Part shown: one piece after another, positions 62,591 through 64,000 of the stretch
Layout of the letters: each line of letters opens with the position of its first letter
How positions within the stretch are numbered: position 1 is the stretch's first letter
Assembly (NCBI RefSeq): GCF_021531665.1
Contig: NZ_JADYUH010000002.1
Coordinates: 1-64,000 of the forward strand
Origin: Prevotellamassilia timonensis
GTDB taxonomy: Bacteria; Bacteroidota; Bacteroidia; Bacteroidales; Bacteroidaceae
Direction: 5' to 3'
DNA: 64,000 bases
Notes under the pieces: model-generated
Database searches by the model: none
Told to the model about the DNA's origin: nothing
What the model saw: only the letters and a program-made list of their open reading frames with translations
Program-made: the position numbers and the translations under genes

Positions 62591-64000
62591 TCATTTCACG
62601 ATGACTTTGCGTCCGTTGTGGATATAGACGCCTTTGGCAGCGGGGCGATTGATGCGGATGCCGCTGATGGTGTACCATGTTCCGTCTTCCATGCCGCTGA
62701 CGTTCACGTTGTCGATGGCGGTGGTGGTGCCGTTGAAGTCGAAGCTGTACTGGCGACCCTGTGCGGAACCTGCGGGTGTGGGGACGATGATGTAGGCGCG
62801 GGTGGCTTTCAACTGACTGGTGTTGTCGAGAGGTAGCACGAAGTAGGTGCCGGTGCTGTTGAGGAAATATTGCCTATCGTTTGTTTCTAGTGCGGTCGGA
62901 GTGAGGATGCCTTGGAAGGTGTAGTCGCCGCCGTCTGCGGCGGTGACGGTGGTGGTGCAAGTTCCGGCAGGTTCGAGCGTCACGCCGCTGAAGGTTTTAG
63001 GCTTCGTCACGTCAGCGGTCAGATAGAGCAGGTATGCCTTGTTGGCTTCGATGCCACCTTTTTCTTCGGGAGTAAAGTGGAGGGTGGCATCTCCAGCGTT
63101 GGTGGTCACGTTGGAGAGATACTTAGCCACGGCACCGCTACCGTAAGCCTCTTCCAACTGCGTCTGAGTCAGTGCGAAGGGTACGCAGAACGTGTTCCAA
63201 CCGGAATAAACCTTGCGATCCAAAGTGATGGTCTGGTCAGCAAGATTAGAGGCGGGGAGATATTCAGTCAAGTCATCGGTGTCGGAGAAGGAGAAGCTGA
63301 GAGGAACTGTGGTGGCGTAGTTTGAGTAAGTAAGGTCGGAGAAATAGGTGGTGATGCCCCAGATACGTGCGCCTTTGGAAACCTTGAGGTAAACTACTTT
63401 TGATGCACTTGTCGTTTCAATCGTAACAAGGTTGTTAACGATTTCGTCACCTAAGATGGAGCCGATGTTTTTAGAAGAAGTTGTAAAATAACAATCTTCC
63501 GTAACAAGTCCTACTTTGTCTGTTTTGGAGAAAGCATCGTGTTTGCTGATATCTTCTATACCACCTGCATCATTATTTGCGCCTGAAATCTTCAAGTCCA
63601 TTTTGGTAATGTTGCTCGGTGCAGTAATCTTAATGTAAGTACCTTTATCATTTCTTAGTTGAATCCAAGGACGTCCAGCTTGATCTTTATTTCCATTAAT
63701 GGAATATTTTAAATTTGTTCCGGAGTAGGTCTTTTCTGTACCATAAGTCAACTTTCCCAACTTAACAATATCCTCTTCGGTGAGTTCCTCACTTGATTCA
63801 CCAGTTCCGCTTGCAGAAGCAAAGACTGCATAGTAAGTTACGTTGCCGGTCACGGTAGGTGCGTTGGCAGCTTTGGTGAAGAGGGTGGAGGGAGCGGTGG
63901 CAGAAGAAGTTGCAATTTCTGCATCGGTCCATCCCACAAAGGTCCTTCCGGCAATGTCAAAAGGAGCGGTGGGGAGAGTCGTTACAGCACTTCCGTCTGC
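62591..64000 (-). CDS. Secreted protein with InlB-type repeat, C-terminal part (5' end beyond window)
   Basis: At least 470 residues are visible and the frame is open to the window edge. Near the edge is a Listeria-Bacteroides (InlB B, Flg_new) repeat: AGRTFVGWTDAEI, then NAPTVTGNVTYYAVFA. A beta-rich middle follows (about 150 residues), then WNTFCVPFALTQTQLEEAYG and a C-terminal domain ending GTWYTISGIRINRPAAKGVY with a basic end. The same type of ending occurs on the sialidase, which suggests export by a shared route and surface or extracellular location (inference). Function unknown. Confidence 0.8.
   Translation of the reverse strand, partial: ADGSAVTTLPTAPFDIAGRTFVGWTDAEIATSSATAPSTLFTKAANAPTVTGNVTYYAVFASASGTGESSEELTEEDIVKLGKLTYGTEKTYSGTNLKYSINGNKDQAGRPWIQLRNDKGTYIKITAPSNITKMDLKISGANNDAGGIEDISKHDAFSKTDKVGLVTEDCYFTTSSKNIGSILGDEIVNNLVTIETTSASKVVYLKVSKGARIWGITTYFSDLTYSNYATTVPLSFSFSDTDDLTEYLPASNLADQTITLDRKVYSGWNTFCVPFALTQTQLEEAYGSGAVAKYLSNVTTNAGDATLHFTPEEKGGIEANKAYLLYLTADVTKPKTFSGVTLEPAGTCTTTVTAADGGDYTFQGILTPTALETNDRQYFLNSTGTYFVLPLDNTSQLKATRAYIIVPTPAGSAQGRQYSFDFNGTTTAIDNVNVSGMEDGTWYTISGIRINRPAAKGVYIHNGRKVIVK

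Overview
The window is a 64 kb piece of a Bacteroidales chromosome, most likely from a host-associated Prevotellaceae-type anaerobe (the order is well supported; the family is inference). Evidence: promoters of the Bacteroidetes type (TTTG, 19-21 bp, TAnnTTTG) recur upstream of genes; there is a fused nuoCD and a complex I set without nuoE/F/G; a tonB-exbB-exbD-exbD cluster; NigD-like, DUF3822, DUF4250 and GH109 proteins; and a FucP-type sugar transporter. A large secreted sialidase, a GH109 glycosidase and the FucP-type porter suggest foraging on host glycans. Pyruvate formate-lyase with its activase and a quinone-linked complex I suggest fermentative growth with some respiratory energy conservation.

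Layout. 1-700: truncated copy of a composite non-coding repeat element. 757-2396: tRNA-Ser(GGA) and dnaA (minus). 2.8-7.6 kb (plus): FucP-type porter, RecD-like helicase, DUF4250-VanZ-DUF3822-rsmD. 7.8-16.8 kb (minus): phytase-like esterase, then a long co-directional run read from PASTA protein through D-Ala-D-Ala dipeptidase, RluD-type pseudouridine synthase, Ddl, acyltransferase, NigD-like lipoprotein, DUF2156 and GNAT proteins. 17-21 kb (minus): rpmH, trpS, pflB. 21.4-22.6 kb (plus): DUF4405 and nitroreductase. 22.7-23.6 kb: second composite element. 23.8-28.2 kb (minus): sialidase and a small trailing protein. 28.6-32.9 kb (minus): pheA-aminotransferase-DAHP synthase/chorismate mutase-tyrA, preceded by a Phe/Tyr-rich leader peptide and terminator. 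33.1-43.8 kb (plus): a terminated structured RNA, then nuoABCDHIJKLMN. 43.9-45.4 kb: MITE-like element, third composite element, heptamer array. 45.4-48.5 kb: DUF554, ilvE, coiled-coil lipoprotein. 48.8-54.8 kb: exbB-exbD-exbD-tonB, PstS-like protein, TPR protein. 55-58.3 kb: GH109 and MATE exporter. 58.4-60.1 kb: dense hairpin and tandem repeats. 60.5-62 kb: pflA and a LuxR-type regulator. 62.4-64 kb (minus): small trailing protein and the 3' end of a secreted protein.

The two strongest unexpected observations are (1) a complete transcription-attenuation leader in front of the phenylalanine/tyrosine operon, with promoter, a 31-codon peptide containing FYFYGFYFYF, a competing antiterminator segment and an intrinsic terminator; and (2) a family of about 0.9-1.05 kb composite non-coding elements built from adjoining arrays of exactly 21 bp and 22 bp units, flanked by telomere-like TGTAGGGTTT motifs, present as two full copies in opposite orientation plus a partial copy near dnaA. 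Several other short mobile or palindromic repeat families are nested among them. All functional assignments are by reading of protein motifs and were not checked against databases.
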